A DNA stretch of 64,000 nucleotides, taken from NCBI RefSeq assembly GCF_946221105.1, contig NZ_CAMICL010000001.1, forward strand, positions 59,341 through 123,340, given 5' to 3'. Position 1 is the stretch's first letter; the number at the start of each line of letters is the position of its first letter. A program made the position numbers and the translations under genes. The notes beneath the pieces were generated by a model. It was not told where the DNA came from and did no database searches. It saw nothing but the letters and a program-made list of their open reading frames with translations. Below, piece by piece: positions 48,060-59,443 of the stretch. This DNA is from an uncultured Corynebacterium sp. (GTDB lineage: Bacteria > Actinomycetota > Actinomycetes > Mycobacteriales > Mycobacteriaceae).

Positions 48060-48833
48060 TTACATCACCGCGTTGGCTGCGGCCGCGGCGAGCTTGGCAA
48101 AGTCCTGCCCGTCCAGGGAGGCGCCGCCGACCAGGCCACCGTCGACGTCCGGCTGCGAGATGATCTCGGCCACCGTGTCTGCCTTGACGGAGCCGCCGTA
48201 GAGGATGCGGATCGCGTCGGCGACGGAGTCGTCGCTAAGCTCGCGCACGAGCTCGCGGATGCCGTGGCAGACCTCCTGCGCATCCTCGGCAGAGGCGACC
48301 TTGCCGGTGCCGATCGCCCAGACCGGCTCGTAGGCGATCACGGCCTTGGACAGGTCCACTCCGGCGAGTGACTCGCGCGCCTGCTTCACCACGAAGTCGA
48401 CGTGCTCCCCCGCCTCACGCACCTCGAGCGGCTCGCCCACGCAGACGATTGGGGCGATGCCGTGCTCGATGGCCTTGGCGGCCTTCGCCGCGACCTGCCC
48501 GTTGGTCTCGCCGTGGTACTCGCGGCGCTCCGAGTGGCCCACGACCACCCAGGAGCAGCCGAGCTTCTCCAGCATGGACGCGGAGATGTCGCCGGTGTAG
48601 GCACCGTTGTCGTGCTCGGAGACGTCCTGGGCGCCGTAGGTGATCTTGAGCTTGTCGCCCTCCACCAGGGTCTGGATGGAGCGCAGGTCCGTGAACGGGA
48701 CCGTCAGCGCGATGTCGACGTACTCGTAGCCATCCTTCGGAAACGCGAAGGCGAGCTTCTGGGCGCTCTGGATGGCCTCGAGGTGGTCGTGGTTCATCTT
48801 CCAGTTGCCCGCGATAAGTGGCGTGCGTGCCAT
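48060..48833 (-). CDS. tpiA: triosephosphate isomerase
   Basis: About 257 residues with the full set of motifs: [22 protein letters not shown] and the catalytic [11 protein letters not shown] (Glu), plus [15 protein letters not shown] 48833 ([10 protein letters not shown]) is used, with AGGAGG 10 bases upstream. It is third in the gap-pgk-tpiA run. Confidence 0.96.
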   Translation of the reverse strand: MARTPLIAGNWKMNHDHLEAIQSAQKLAFAFPKDGYEYVDIALTVPFTDLRSIQTLVEGDKLKITYGAQDVSEHDNGAYTGDISASMLEKLGCSWVVVGHSERREYHGETNGQVAAKAAKAIEHGIAPIVCVGEPLEVREAGEHVDFVVKQARESLAGVDLSKAVIAYEPVWAIGTGKVASAEDAQEVCHGIRELVRELSDDSVADAIRILYGGSVKADTVAEIISQPDVDGGLVGGASLDGQDFAKLAAAAANAVM

Positions 48834-48847
48834 GGGTAGCAAACCTC

Positions 48848-50059
48848 CTAGTTCAGAACAGATACGCCCGGCAGTTCCTTGCCCTCGATCAGCTCGAGGG
48901 AGGCGCCGCCGCCGGTGGAGATGTGGCTGAAGCCGTCCTCGTCAAGGCCGAGGGTGCGCACCGACGCCGCGGAGTCGCCGCCGCCGACGACGGTGAAGGA
49001 GCCGTTCTCCTTCGTCGCCGCGATCATGGCCTCGGCGACGGCCTTGGTGCCGTCGGCGAAGTTCGGGAACTCGAACACACCCATCGGGCCGTTCCAGAAC
49101 ACCGTCTTGGAGTCCTTGATGGCCTCGGCGTAGTTCTCAGCGGTCTCGGGTCCGATGTCCAGGCCCATCCAGCCCTCCGGGATCTCGTCCAGGCCGACGA
49201 CCTTCTTCTCGGTGTCCTTGTCAAACTCCGCGCCTGCGGCGACGTCCACCGGCAGCAGCAGCTTGTCGCCGAAGCGCTCGATGAGCTCCTTGCAGGTGTC
49301 CACCATGTCCTCTTGCAGCAAAGACTTCTGCACGTTGTGGCCCTGCGCGGCGAGGAAGGTGTAGCACATGCCGCCGCCGATGATGATCTTGTCGGCCTTT
49401 TCCGCCAGCGCCTCGATCACGCCGAGCTTGTCGGAGACCTTGGAGCCGCCCAGCACCACCACGTACGGGTTCTCCGGGGTGTCCTTCACGGAGGACAGGG
49501 TCTCTACCTCCTTGTCCACGAGGTAGCCGGCGTAGGCCGGGAGCTTCTTCGCCACGTCGAAGACGGATGCCTGCGCGCGGTGCACCACGCCGAAGCCGTC
49601 GGAGACGAACGCGCCGTTGTCGGCCGCCAACGCCGCGAGCTCCTCTGCAAAGGCGGTGCGCTCCGCCTCGTCCTTGGAGGTCTCGCGCGCGTCGAAGCGG
49701 ACGTTTTCGAGCAGGAGGATCTCGCCCTCGGTCAGGCCGTTGGCGCGCTCGTGGGCGTCCTCGCCGGAGACGTCGCCCGCCAGCGCGACGAACTGGCCCA
49801 GGCGCTCGGACAGCGCCTCCGCCACCGGGGCGAGGGAGAACTTCGGGTTGACCTCGCCTTTCGGGCGGCCCAGGTGCGCCATGACAATCACCTTGGCGCC
49901 GCCGTCCAGCAGCGCCTTCAGGGTCGGCAGGGAGGCATCGATGCGGCCGGCGTCGGTGATGTTGCCGTCGTCGTCCAGGGGCACGTTGAAGTCGGACCGG
50001 ACCAGGACGTGGCGGCCGTCCACGCCTTCGTCGAGAAGCTGCTGCAAGTTCTTGGTCAT
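48848..50059 (-). CDS. pgk: phosphoglycerate kinase
   Basis: About 403 residues. [59 protein letters not shown] and [15 protein letters not shown] are diagnostic. ATG 50059 has AAAGGAG 6 bases upstream. A terminator lies between gap and this gene. Confidence 0.97.
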   Translation of the reverse strand: MTKNLQQLLDEGVDGRHVLVRSDFNVPLDDDGNITDAGRIDASLPTLKALLDGGAKVIVMAHLGRPKGEVNPKFSLAPVAEALSERLGQFVALAGDVSGEDAHERANGLTEGEILLLENVRFDARETSKDEAERTAFAEELAALAADNGAFVSDGFGVVHRAQASVFDVAKKLPAYAGYLVDKEVETLSSVKDTPENPYVVVLGGSKVSDKLGVIEALAEKADKIIIGGGMCYTFLAAQGHNVQKSLLQEDMVDTCKELIERFGDKLLLPVDVAAGAEFDKDTEKKVVGLDEIPEGWMGLDIGPETAENYAEAIKDSKTVFWNGPMGVFEFPNFADGTKAVAEAMIAATKENGSFTVVGGGDSAASVRTLGLDEDGFSHISTGGGASLELIEGKELPGVSVLN

Positions 50060-50098
50060 AGGTATCTCCTTTGCTCTGTGAACACCCACCATCGTATG

Positions 50099-50137
50099 AA
50101 AAACGGGCCCGCCGTGCCGGAAGGCACAGCGGACCCG
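50099..50137 (-). terminator. rho-independent terminator between gap and pgk
   Basis: On the minus strand a 15-bp GC-rich stem (50104-50118 with 50123-50137, loop GGAA) is followed by TTTTT (50099-50103). It stands 12 bases after the gap stop and should attenuate transcription into pgk and tpiA. Confidence 0.8.
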
Positions 50138-50149
50138 CAACCAAAGCCC

Positions 50150-51274
<1,125 letters not shown>

Positions 51275-51278
51275 TCAG

Positions 51279-51341
51279 CACCCGCCCCGGGTGTTGGTTT
51301 ATGCCCGGTTTCGGGCGTCAGGGGCAGCCTTTTCTGCCCCT
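51279..51341. other. three adjacent small hairpins between gap and whiA
   Basis: In the 239-base gap-whiA interval three stems follow each other: CACCCG/CGGGTG (51279-51293), GCCCG/CGGGC (51303-51316) and AGGGGCAG/CTGCCCCT (51320-51341). They probably end the upstream whiA operon or lie in the gap leader. The remainder of the interval shows no gene. Confidence 0.45.
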
Positions 51342-51399
51342 TCTACCCCCGACATCGTGCTTGGAGCACCCGCTGTGAAGTGCATCACCCCCACGGGTT

Positions 51400-52368
51400 T
51401 TAGGTGGTCGGGGTCCCGTGCGTGTCCTCCACGCCGAGCTCGGCGGCACGTTTGTCTGCGAGGGAAAGCAGGCGCCGGATGCGCCCGGCAACCGCGTCCT
51501 TGGTCATCTGCGGGTCCGCCAGACGCCCCAGCTCCTCCAGGGAAGCGTGGCGGTGCTCCACGCGCAGGAAGCCGGCTTCGGCGAGGTGCTCGGGGACGTC
51601 GTCGCCGAGGATCTCCATGGCGCGCTCCACGCGGGCAGCAGCCGCCGCCGCGGCCTGGGCCGAGCGGCGGGTGTTCGCGTCGTCGAAGGTGGCGAGCCTG
51701 CTGTTGGCCTTCGCCTTCACCGCGCGGGATTCACGCTTGGTGTCCCACTCGATGCGGGTGGCCGGCGCACCCATGCGGCTGAGCAGGATGCCGATGGCCT
51801 CGCCTTCACGCAGCGTCACCCGCTCGATGCCGCGAGTCTCGCGGGTCTTGGCGGTCAGCCCCATGCGGCGGGCCAGCCCCACGAGCGCAAGCGCGGCCTC
51901 CTGGCCCGGGCAGGCGACCTCCAAGGTGGCGGTCCGGCCCGGCTCTGCCAGCCGACCGCGGGCAAGGAACGCGCCGCGCCAAGCGGCCTCCACCCCGGAC
52001 ATTTCGCCGGAGATGACCTGCCGCGGCATTCCCACCACCGGGTGGCCGGACGCGGTGACCAGCTTCAGGCGGCGGATCACGTCGGCCGCGCCGTCGTCGA
52101 CACGCACCTCGTAGCGCGACTCACGGTTGCCCGAGGACGCCGGGATCAACTCCACGCTCGCCTCCACCGCGCACAGGTCGGTCAGCGTGCCAGCCAGGCG
52201 CCTCGCGACGGCTTCTTCCTCGAAGTCCGCGACGATAGCGACCCCGTGCTCGGACGGCTGGAACTCTCCGCCGAACCGGATCAGCGCCGTCGCCTCTGCG
52301 GCGCGCGCATCCAACCCGCCGCCGGTGGCGCGCAGGAGTTCGTCCTTGACCTTGGCCGTGAGCGCCAC
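51400..52368 (-). CDS. whiA: DNA-binding protein WhiA
   Basis: A 322-residue protein with the LAGLIDADG-like N-terminal domain (MALTAKVKDELLRATGG, FRSG-like ARGRLAEPGRTATLEVAC) and a C-terminal helix-turn-helix (HRHASLEELGRLADPQMTKD then AVAGRIRRLLSLADKRAAEL). WhiA controls division or sporulation genes in actinobacteria. GTG 52368 has GGAGG 5 bases upstream. It is last in the uvrC-rapZ-yvcK-whiA run. Confidence 0.95.
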   Translation of the reverse strand: MALTAKVKDELLRATGGGLDARAAEATALIRFGGEFQPSEHGVAIVADFEEEAVARRLAGTLTDLCAVEASVELIPASSGNRESRYEVRVDDGAADVIRRLKLVTASGHPVVGMPRQVISGEMSGVEAAWRGAFLARGRLAEPGRTATLEVACPGQEAALALVGLARRMGLTAKTRETRGIERVTLREGEAIGILLSRMGAPATRIEWDTKRESRAVKAKANSRLATFDDANTRRSAQAAAAAAARVERAMEILGDDVPEHLAEAGFLRVEHRHASLEELGRLADPQMTKDAVAGRIRRLLSLADKRAAELGVEDTHGTPTT

Positions 52369-52418
52369 CGGCGCCTCCCCTCGTTTACGTGTGTTGGAGC
52401 TTTGAACCGCCCAGCATT

Positions 52419-53384
52419 CTAGCGTGCCGGGCGAAGCGCTTTGAGGGCAGCTGCCAATTGCTCCGGGTCGTGGCGGTTCAGCAGGCTGCCAGCGGGGTCC
52501 ATTTCTCGCAAGGGGGCGAAGACGACCTCGGCGTCGAGGCGGGAGGCGGCGCGAGCGATGTTGTCGCGTTCTCCCTCGGAGGTTGCGGTGCGCTCGTCGG
52601 CCAGAAAATAATCCACGTCCAGCTGCGGGGCGTGCTGGGAGAACACGTGGATGTGGCGCTCGGTGGTGAACCCGTGGGTCTCCCCCGCCTCCGGCGAGAG
52701 GTTCAGGATCACCACCACGGTGGCCGAGGTTTCGTTGAGCGCTTGCGCGATGTCGGGCACGAGGATGTGCGGGATCACCGAAGAGAACCAGGAGCCGGGG
52801 CCGATGGTCACCACGTCCGCGTCCATGATCGCCTGCACCGCCGCTTCGCTCGCGGCCGGCTGCGCCGGGGTCAGGCGCACTCGGCGCACCGCCCCGGGGG
52901 TGGTGGCCACTGCCACTTGGCCGCGCACGGAGCGCAGCACGCGCGGGTCGTCGTCAAGGCCCGCGACATCGGCCTCGATGTCCAGCGGCTGCGGGCACAC
53001 CGGGATCACGCGGCCGGCGGATCCGGTCCACGCAGCCACCTGGTCCAGGGCTGCCTGGGTGTCGCCCAGGCGCTCCGCCAGACCGGTGATGAGCAGGTTG
53101 CCCAGCGCGTGGCCCGCCATCGCCCCGTGGCCGCCGAAGCGGTGCTGCAGCGTGTCGCGCCACTGGGTGCCGTCCTCGCCGTCGGCGGTCAGCGCCGCGA
53201 GCGCCATGCGCAGGTCGCCCGGCGGGACGATCTCCATCTCGCGGCGCAGGCGGCCGGAGGAGCCGCCGTCGTCCGCCACTGTGACCACGGCGTTGATCGT
53301 GGACGCGCCGGCTTGACGCGCAGCGGTGAGCGTCTGGTACAGGCCGTGCCCTCCCCCAAGGCAGGTGAACGACGTATGGCTCAA
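52419..53384 (-). CDS. YvcK/CuvA family UDP-GlcNAc-binding protein
   Basis: A 321-residue protein: TCLGGGHGLYQTLTAARQAG, then VTVADDGGSSGRLRREMEIV and PPGDLRMALAALTADGEDGT, VTIGPGSWFSSVIPHILVPD. The family binds UDP-sugars and affects cell-wall/carbon metabolism in gluconeogenic growth. The start is TTG 53384 with AAGGGA upstream. It sits between rapZ and whiA as in nearly all actinobacteria. Confidence 0.94.
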   Translation of the reverse strand: MSHTSFTCLGGGHGLYQTLTAARQAGASTINAVVTVADDGGSSGRLRREMEIVPPGDLRMALAALTADGEDGTQWRDTLQHRFGGHGAMAGHALGNLLITGLAERLGDTQAALDQVAAWTGSAGRVIPVCPQPLDIEADVAGLDDDPRVLRSVRGQVAVATTPGAVRRVRLTPAQPAASEAAVQAIMDADVVTIGPGSWFSSVIPHILVPDIAQALNETSATVVVILNLSPEAGETHGFTTERHIHVFSQHAPQLDVDYFLADERTATSEGERDNIARAASRLDAEVVFAPLREMDPAGSLLNRHDPEQLAAALKALRPAR

Positions 53385-53418
53385 TTGTCCCTTCTTTCTG
53401 ATGGCCTAACCGGCTCGC

Positions 53419-54330
53419 TTAGTGGCGCTCAAGATCGCGGTGGATCACATTGACATCCACCTGCCCCTGCTGGCGCAGACGCTTTCCGACGGCCTCCGCC
53501 ACCGCCACTGAGCGGTGGTGCCCGCCCGTGCAGCCGATGCCGACGGTGATGAAGTCCTTGCCCTCGTGGCGGTAGCCGCCCAGGGTGCTGGAGAGCAGGT
53601 CGACGAAGTTGTCCACGTACTCCCGGGCGCCGTCCTGGTTCAGCACATAGTCTGAAACCGCTTGGTCCACACCGCGGAACTCCCGGAGCTCCTCCACCCA
53701 GTACGGGTTTGGCAGGAAACGAACGTCAAGCACGATATCAGCGTCGCGCGGAGAGCCGTGCTTGAACCCGAAGGATTCGATGGTGACGTGCTGGCGGCCC
53801 ACCGGCAGCTCGCCGACGGAAGCCTCCACCGCGCGGCGGAGATCGTGCACCGACAGGTTAGACGTGTCGATGATGACGTCCGCGGAGGCACGCAGGTCCT
53901 CCATCTCCTCGCGCTCGTGCTCGATGCCGGACTGCAGGGTGCCGTCGCCCTGCAGCGGGTGGGTGCGGCGCACCGAATCGAAGCGGCGGATCAGCACGTC
54001 GTCGCGCGCCTCCAAAAACAGCACGAACGGCTGGTGGCCGCGGTCCTTGATCGCCGCGATGGTGTCCAAGAGCGAGCCGTTGAATTTCGCAGCGCGGATG
54101 TCGGTGACCACCGCGAGCCGCTCCACCGGGGAGTCGTCCGCTGCGGCCAGATCCACCAGCTCCAGAATCAGCTGCGGCGGCAGGTTCTGGGAAACGAAAA
54201 AGCCCTTGTCCTCGAAGACTTTCGCTGCCGTGGACAGACCGCCGCCGGACAGGCCGGTGATGATCACCGGCCGCATCGGCGTGGAGGAATCTTCCTGGGG
54301 CAATGCGTGTGCGGAGGATGTTTGGGGCAT
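53419..54330 (-). CDS. rapZ: RapZ/YvcJ family nucleotide-binding protein
   Basis: About 303 residues. The P-loop reads [20 protein letters not shown], so the usual GxGKS/T Lys is replaced by Leu, while the C-terminal RapZ motifs remain ([20 protein letters not shown] and [19 protein letters not shown]). In other bacteria this family binds ATP/GTP and acts on sRNA decay or unknown targets. ATG 54330 has AGGA 8 bases upstream; an earlier frame adds 6 residues. Confidence 0.93.
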   Translation of the reverse strand: MPQTSSAHALPQEDSSTPMRPVIITGLSGGGLSTAAKVFEDKGFFVSQNLPPQLILELVDLAAADDSPVERLAVVTDIRAAKFNGSLLDTIAAIKDRGHQPFVLFLEARDDVLIRRFDSVRRTHPLQGDGTLQSGIEHEREEMEDLRASADVIIDTSNLSVHDLRRAVEASVGELPVGRQHVTIESFGFKHGSPRDADIVLDVRFLPNPYWVEELREFRGVDQAVSDYVLNQDGAREYVDNFVDLLSSTLGGYRHEGKDFITVGIGCTGGHHRSVAVAEAVGKRLRQQGQVDVNVIHRDLERH

Positions 54331-54384
54331 AGGGATCATCCTAGACAAGGACAGGGCGAAGCGCCGTCGATTAGCAGCACGCTT

Positions 54385-56445
54385 TTACTGGTGCAGGTGC
54401 TGGTAGATGGTCTCCGCCAGCTTCGGGCCGACGCCCTTGACCTGCTGGATCTCCTCCACCGAGGCCTCCTTGATTTTCTTCACGGAGCCGAAGTGCTTGA
54501 CCAGGTCCGTGCGGCGGGCGGGACCGAGCCCGGGCACCGCGTCCAGCGCGGAGGCGCGCATCCGCTTGGAGCGCTGCTGGCGGTGGTAGGTAATCGCGAA
54601 GCGGTGGGCCTCGTCGCGGATCTGCTGCAGCAGGTACATGCCCTCGGAGTTGCGGGGCAGGATGATCGGCTCGTCGTCGTCCGGCACCCACACCTCCTCG
54701 AGGCGTTTGGCCAGGCCGATGAGCTGCACGTCCACGATGCCCAGCTCGTCGAACACCGCCTGCGCGGCGTTGACCTGGGGCTTGCCGCCGTCGACGATGA
54801 ACAGCTGCGGCGGGTAGGCGAACCGCTTCGCGCCGGTGGATTCGTCCGCCTCGTCCGCGAAGGTCTGCTCCTCCGCGACCTCGTCGGGGTTGGCCAGCTT
54901 GTCCTCGTTGTAGCGCTTGAAGCGGCGCTGCGTCACCTCGGCGATGGAGCCTACGTCGTCGGAGCGACCGTCGCCGGCGGCCTCCTTGATGCGGTAGCGG
55001 CGGTAGTCGTTCTTCTTGGGCAGGCCGTCCTCGAACACGACCAGCGACGCCACCACGTCGGTGCCCTGGATGTGGGAAATGTCGGTGCACTCGATGCGCA
55101 GCGGCGCCTCGTCCATGCCGAGGGCGTCCTGGATGTCCTGCAGTGCCTGGGAGCGGGCGGTGAGGTCGCCGACGCGCTTGAGCTTGTGCTGGTGCAGCGC
55201 CTCGGAGGCGTTTTTGTGCACCGTCTCCATCAGCGCGCGCTTGTCTCCGCGCTGCGGCACTCGGATCTCTACCGGGCCGCCGCGCAGCTCCGCAAGCAGT
55301 TCGGTGACCTCGGGCAGTTCCGCCGGCAGCGTCTCCACGAGGATCTCGCGCGGCACCGGCATCGGCGCCTCCGCCTTGGCGCGGGACTCCTGGTCCACGC
55401 CGCGGCGGCGCACCTTCTGCGCCTCAATCGTGCGGTCTTCCTCCTGCTCCTGGCGCACCCGCTCGACCGCATCCGAGTAGTACTGCACCAGGAAGTTCTG
55501 CATCAGCGTGGGCAGGGTGGGGTCGGCCTGGCCCTCCTCCAGACGCTCGGCGGCGCCGGGCTCGTCGCCGGTTTTCTCCACCACCCAGCCGCGCTGTGCC
55601 CGGATGCGTCCGTCGCGGACGTTGAAGATCTGTACCGCCGCTTCCAACTCGTCGGTGTCGAAGGCGATGATGTCGGCGTCGGTGTCCTGCCCCAAGACCA
55701 CCGTCTGGCGTTCCATGACCTTGTTCACGGCACCCAGGTCGTCGCGAAGCCTGGCGGCCTTCTCAAACTCGAGGTTCTCGGAGGCCTCCTGCATCTGGGC
55801 GGTGATCCCGCGCACGAGCTGGTCGGTGCGGCCCGACATGAACCCCAAAAAGCCCTGCACGATCTCGTCGTAGTCCGGCTCGTCCACACGCCCGACACAG
55901 GGTGCGGCGCACTTGTCGATGTAGCCGAGCAGGCACGGCCGCCCCAGCGACTCGTGCCGGTTGAACACGCCGTTGGAGCAGGTGCGGATGGGAAACACGC
56001 GCGTGAGCAGGTCCAGGGTTTCGCGCACCGCCCACGCGTGGGAGTACGGCCCGAAGTAGCGCACGCCCTTGCGTTTCGGCCCGCGGTAGAAGAACGCGCG
56101 CGGGTAGCGCTCCTTCACGCTGACGGCAAGCATGGGGTAGGTCTTGTCGTCGCGGTACATGACGTTGAACCACGGGTCGAAGCGCTTGATCCACGTGTAC
56201 TCCAGCTGCAGCGCCTCCACCTCGGAGGCCACCACAGTCCATTCCACGGACGCGCCGGTGTAGACCATCTGGCGGGTGCGCGGATGCAGGGTGTTCGGCG
56301 GCTGGAAGTAGTTGTTCAGGCGCGCGCGCAGGCTTTTCGCCTTGCCCACGTAAATGACGCGGCCGTCGCGGTCGCGGAACTTGTATACCCCGGGGTCGGT
56401 CGGGATGGTGCCCGGCGCCGGGCGGTAGTTTTGCGGGTCCGCCAA
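54385..56445 (-). CDS. uvrC: excinuclease ABC subunit C
   Basis: A 686-residue subunit that makes both incisions in nucleotide excision repair. The GIY-YIG domain is [20 protein letters not shown] (residues about 17-36), and four cysteines in [20 protein letters not shown] then [10 protein letters not shown] fit its Fe-S cluster. The UvrBC interaction helix, the RNase H-like endonuclease part ([20 protein letters not shown]) and the C-terminal HhH ([20 protein letters not shown]) follow. TTG 56445, 3 bases after the upstream stop, has AGGA 7 bases before it. Confidence 0.96.
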   Translation of the reverse strand: MADPQNYRPAPGTIPTDPGVYKFRDRDGRVIYVGKAKSLRARLNNYFQPPNTLHPRTRQMVYTGASVEWTVVASEVEALQLEYTWIKRFDPWFNVMYRDDKTYPMLAVSVKERYPRAFFYRGPKRKGVRYFGPYSHAWAVRETLDLLTRVFPIRTCSNGVFNRHESLGRPCLLGYIDKCAAPCVGRVDEPDYDEIVQGFLGFMSGRTDQLVRGITAQMQEASENLEFEKAARLRDDLGAVNKVMERQTVVLGQDTDADIIAFDTDELEAAVQIFNVRDGRIRAQRGWVVEKTGDEPGAAERLEEGQADPTLPTLMQNFLVQYYSDAVERVRQEQEEDRTIEAQKVRRRGVDQESRAKAEAPMPVPREILVETLPAELPEVTELLAELRGGPVEIRVPQRGDKRALMETVHKNASEALHQHKLKRVGDLTARSQALQDIQDALGMDEAPLRIECTDISHIQGTDVVASLVVFEDGLPKKNDYRRYRIKEAAGDGRSDDVGSIAEVTQRRFKRYNEDKLANPDEVAEEQTFADEADESTGAKRFAYPPQLFIVDGGKPQVNAAQAVFDELGIVDVQLIGLAKRLEEVWVPDDDEPIILPRNSEGMYLLQQIRDEAHRFAITYHRQQRSKRMRASALDAVPGLGPARRTDLVKHFGSVKKIKEASVEEIQQVKGVGPKLAETIYQHLHQ

Positions 56446-56448
56446 CGC

Positions 56449-56991
56449 TTAGTCCTGCGGCATGTACTTGGCTTCGAGCGCGCGGAAGTCTTCCACGGCC
56501 TTCAGGGCGTGCTCGTTGTCGCCGGACTGAATGGCCCACAGGGGTACGTACTCAAATTCCGGCAGCTCAAGGCGCGCCATGCGCGAGCCCTTGGGGAAGC
56601 TCAGCCCGTAGATCACGGCCCACGGGTAGAAGCGGGTGCCGATGATGTTTCGCACCTGCACGCCGTCCTCGTTCGCGCGCACCCGCGGGCGCGTCAGCGC
56701 AATCCAGGACAGCGCGGAGATGATCAGGCCGACGCCGATAAAGGCGAACTTGTCCAGGCTGGTGATGGACACACCGGTGAATTCGGCGTCCACGGCCCAG
56801 GACATGAACACATGCACGGCCATGACCACGACGATCCAGCCCACGGCCACCTTGCGCAGGAACTTCGAGGTCAGCTCGAGCTCCCACGGCTTTGTGGTGG
56901 TGGTGGCGTGCGGGTCGAGCGCGTTGAGGTAGGCAACCTCGTCCCGGTCCGAAAGTCCCGTGGGGTTGTGCTGCTTTGCCTGTTCAGCCAC
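56449..56991 (-). CDS. PH domain-containing membrane protein (Rv1417-like)
   Basis: A 180-residue protein: two membrane segments (about 48-68, VAVGWIVVVMAVHVFMSW, and 82-100), then a bacterial PH-like domain (RANEDGVQVRNIIGTRFYPW, AVIYGLSFPKGSRMARLEL). Its place between ribH and uvrC matches Rv1417 of mycobacteria. Function unknown. Confidence 0.85.
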   Translation of the reverse strand: MAEQAKQHNPTGLSDRDEVAYLNALDPHATTTTKPWELELTSKFLRKVAVGWIVVVMAVHVFMSWAVDAEFTGVSITSLDKFAFIGVGLIISALSWIALTRPRVRANEDGVQVRNIIGTRFYPWAVIYGLSFPKGSRMARLELPEFEYVPLWAIQSGDNEHALKAVEDFRALEAKYMPQD

Positions 56992-57070
56992 TGCCTTTAC
57001 TCCTTACAAGCGCTCGAGCATTGTTGCGTGTCAGCGTCCCAAAGGCCGCCCCACGCCCTCTCGGGCTACC

Positions 57071-57556
57071 TTAACCCTTCAACGGCAGAGCGCGAACTTT
57101 GCGCAGCTCCGCGGCAGTGCCGGCGGCGGCGCGCATGGCCTCGGCGCCCTTGTCTTCCTTGGCGTCCTCGCCGCCGGCGCGCTCGTAGGCCTGGTCTTCG
57201 TCGTCCACGGTGAGCACGCCGTTGCCCACCGGGGTCTGCTCGTCCAGCGCCACGCGGGTCAGCCCGGTGGTAACGGAGTCGCATACGTACTGGAAGTGGG
57301 CTGTTTCGCCGCGGATGACGCAGCCGAGGGCCACCACGGCGTCGTGACGCTTGGCGCAGGCCTGGACCACCACCGGCAGCTCGAGGGCGCCTGCTACGGC
57401 GTACTCCTCCACCTTCACTCCGAGCTCCCTGGCCTCATCCCGAGCGCCGGCGCGCAGAAGGTCGACGATCTTGTCGTTCCAGCGTGTGTAGACCACGGCG
57501 ATGGTCATGCCCTCCGCCTGTATGGAATAGTCCTCGGGTGCTCCGCTCGATGCCAC
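57071..57556 (-). CDS. ribH: 6,7-dimethyl-8-ribityllumazine synthase
   Basis: A 161-residue lumazine synthase. The catalytic/substrate segments TRWNDKIVDLLRAGARDEAR, AGALELPVVVQACA and GCVIRGETAHFQYVCDSVTT are present. It condenses the RibBA and RibD pathway products. 22 bases after ribBA. The 79 bases upstream of the PH gene, 56992-57070, hold nothing notable. Confidence 0.95.
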   Translation of the reverse strand: MASSGAPEDYSIQAEGMTIAVVYTRWNDKIVDLLRAGARDEARELGVKVEEYAVAGALELPVVVQACAKRHDAVVALGCVIRGETAHFQYVCDSVTTGLTRVALDEQTPVGNGVLTVDDEDQAYERAGGEDAKEDKGAEAMRAAAGTAAELRKVRALPLKG

Positions 57557-57578
57557 TTACAGCTCCTTTTGGTTCCGT

Positions 57579-58844
57579 CTAGGTTCCGTACCCCGGATGG
57601 GCGTGGAGCCATTCGGCCACGCCGGGCAGGTCGTGGCCCATCCGGTCGCGCTTGGTGCGCAGGTACTCGATGTTGTCGTGTGTGGGAACGATCTCGATCC
57701 TACTGCGGCGCGCCACCGCGGGGCCGTAACCCGCCAGCGCGTCGGACTTGTCCGGGTTGTTGGTGAGCAGTTCGAAGGTGCCCACCCCCAGGTCTGCCAG
57801 GATCTGCCCGGCCGCGGAGTACTCCCGCGCGTCCGCCGGCAGTCCCTGCTCCAGGTTGGCGTCCACGGTGTCCAGACCCGCGTCCTGCAGCCTGTAGGCC
57901 TGCAGCTTCGCCATCAGCCCGATGCCGCGGCCCTCGTGCCCGCGCAGGTAGACCACCACGCCGCGCCCCGCTTTTTGGATGCGCCGCATGGATTCGCGCA
58001 GCTGCGGGCCGCAGTCGCAGCGCACGGAGCCGAACACGTCGCCGGTGAGGCATTCGGAGTGCACCCGCACCAGCACATCTTTCGCTTCCCGCAGTTTCTC
58101 GACGCCTCCGGCAACCAACGCCACATGCTCCACCCCGGAAACAGTGTCGCGGTAGCCCACCGCGGTGAACTCGCCGTACTCGGTGGGAAGCTTCGCCGCT
58201 GTGCCGCGCTCGACGGTGCGTTCGTGGTGGCGGAGGTACTCCGCGAGCTGCTCGATGGAGATCATGGGCAGCCCGTGCGTGGTGGCGAAGCGCCGCAGCT
58301 CGTCGAAGCGCGCCATGTCGGTCGGGTCGTCCTCGGAGACGATCTCGCACAGCGCGCCCACCGGGGCCTTGCCCGCGAGCCGCGCCAGGTCCACGGCCGC
58401 CTCCGTGTGGCCGGGCCGTTCCAGCACCCCGCCGTCCTCGGCGCGCAGGGGCACCACGTGGCCGGGGCGGGTAAACGACGAGGCGTTGGCGGAGCCGTCG
58501 GCAAGCCAGGCAATCGTCGTCGCGCGCGAGCGGGCAGAGATGCCGGTGGTGCCGGTGGCCGCGTCCACGGTGACGGCGTACGCGGTGCCGTGCAAGTCTT
58601 GGTTGTTCGCCACCATCGGCGGCAGCTCGAGCGCGGTGGCGCGCTCGTCCGGCATGGACACGCAGATGTAGCCGGAGGTGTGTCGCACCATGAACGCGAC
58701 CAGCTCCGGGGTGGCGTCCTCGGCGGCGAAGATGAGGTCGCCCTCGTTCTCGCGGTCCTCGCTGTCCACCACGACAACGGCCTTGCCAGCGCGAATGGCG
58801 GCGATAGCCTCCTCGACCGTATTCAAGGAGTTAGGGGAAGTCAT
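57579..58844 (-). CDS. ribBA: bifunctional DHBP synthase / GTP cyclohydrolase II
   Basis: About 421 residues. The DHBP synthase half (residues about 5-205) has [40 protein letters not shown] and [20 protein letters not shown]. The GTP cyclohydrolase II half (about 206-415) has the zinc ligands in [18 protein letters not shown] and [20 protein letters not shown]. It makes both precursors of riboflavin. ATG 58844 is chosen, with GGAC upstream. Confidence 0.96.
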   Translation of the reverse strand: MTSPNSLNTVEEAIAAIRAGKAVVVVDSEDRENEGDLIFAAEDATPELVAFMVRHTSGYICVSMPDERATALELPPMVANNQDLHGTAYAVTVDAATGTTGISARSRATTIAWLADGSANASSFTRPGHVVPLRAEDGGVLERPGHTEAAVDLARLAGKAPVGALCEIVSEDDPTDMARFDELRRFATTHGLPMISIEQLAEYLRHHERTVERGTAAKLPTEYGEFTAVGYRDTVSGVEHVALVAGGVEKLREAKDVLVRVHSECLTGDVFGSVRCDCGPQLRESMRRIQKAGRGVVVYLRGHEGRGIGLMAKLQAYRLQDAGLDTVDANLEQGLPADAREYSAAGQILADLGVGTFELLTNNPDKSDALAGYGPAVARRSRIEIVPTHDNIEYLRTKRDRMGHDLPGVAEWLHAHPGYGT

Positions 58845-58855
58845 ACCGTCCAAGC

Positions 58856-59443
58856 CTATCCCTGCACCATCTTCTCAACGTATTTGGCCACGATGTCCAC
58901 CTCGAGGTTCACCGGGTCGCCGGGTGTGAGCGCGCCGGCGGTGGTCTCGCGCAGCGTAGTGGGGATCAGCGAGACCTTGAAGTAGCCCTCGCCCACCGCT
59001 GAGACGGTCAGCGACGTGCCGTTGACCGCGATCGAGCCCTTCTCCACCACGTAGCGCTCCAGCTGCTTTGGCAGCGTGAAGCGCACGACCTCCCAGTGCT
59101 CGGACGGAGTGCGTGAGACCACCTCGGCCACCCCGTCGACGTGGCCTTGGACGATGTGGCCGCCCATGCGCTGGCCTGCGGCAAGCGCCCGCTCCAGGTT
59201 CACCTGGGAACCGGCCTCGTATGTGCCGAGGCGAGAGCGGTCCAAGGTTTCGCGCATCACGTCCGCCGTGAAGGTGCCGTGAGCGTTGTCCACCACCGTC
59301 AGGCACACCCCGTCCACGGCGATGGAGTCGCCGGGGGCGGCATCCTCGGTGACTTTGGGGGCGCGCACAGCGATCCGGACGGCGTCGACAAGCTGCTCCA
59401 GCTCCTCCACCACACCGATTTCCTCAACGAGTCCCGTAAACAT
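58856..59443 (-). CDS. ribE: riboflavin synthase, alpha subunit
   Basis: A 195-residue protein with two lumazine-binding repeats: [20 protein letters not shown] with [20 protein letters not shown], and the second half with [20 protein letters not shown]. It makes riboflavin by dismutation. Overlaps ribD by 20 bases. Confidence 0.96.
   Translation of the reverse strand: MFTGLVEEIGVVEELEQLVDAVRIAVRAPKVTEDAAPGDSIAVDGVCLTVVDNAHGTFTADVMRETLDRSRLGTYEAGSQVNLERALAAGQRMGGHIVQGHVDGVAEVVSRTPSEHWEVVRFTLPKQLERYVVEKGSIAVNGTSLTVSAVGEGYFKVSLIPTTLRETTAGALTPGDPVNLEVDIVAKYVEKMVQG

Noticed and set aside
53662..57213. 1183-codon open frame on the plus strand over rapZ, uvrC and the PH gene
   Set aside because: It is antisense to well-supported genes and arises from high-GC codon bias.
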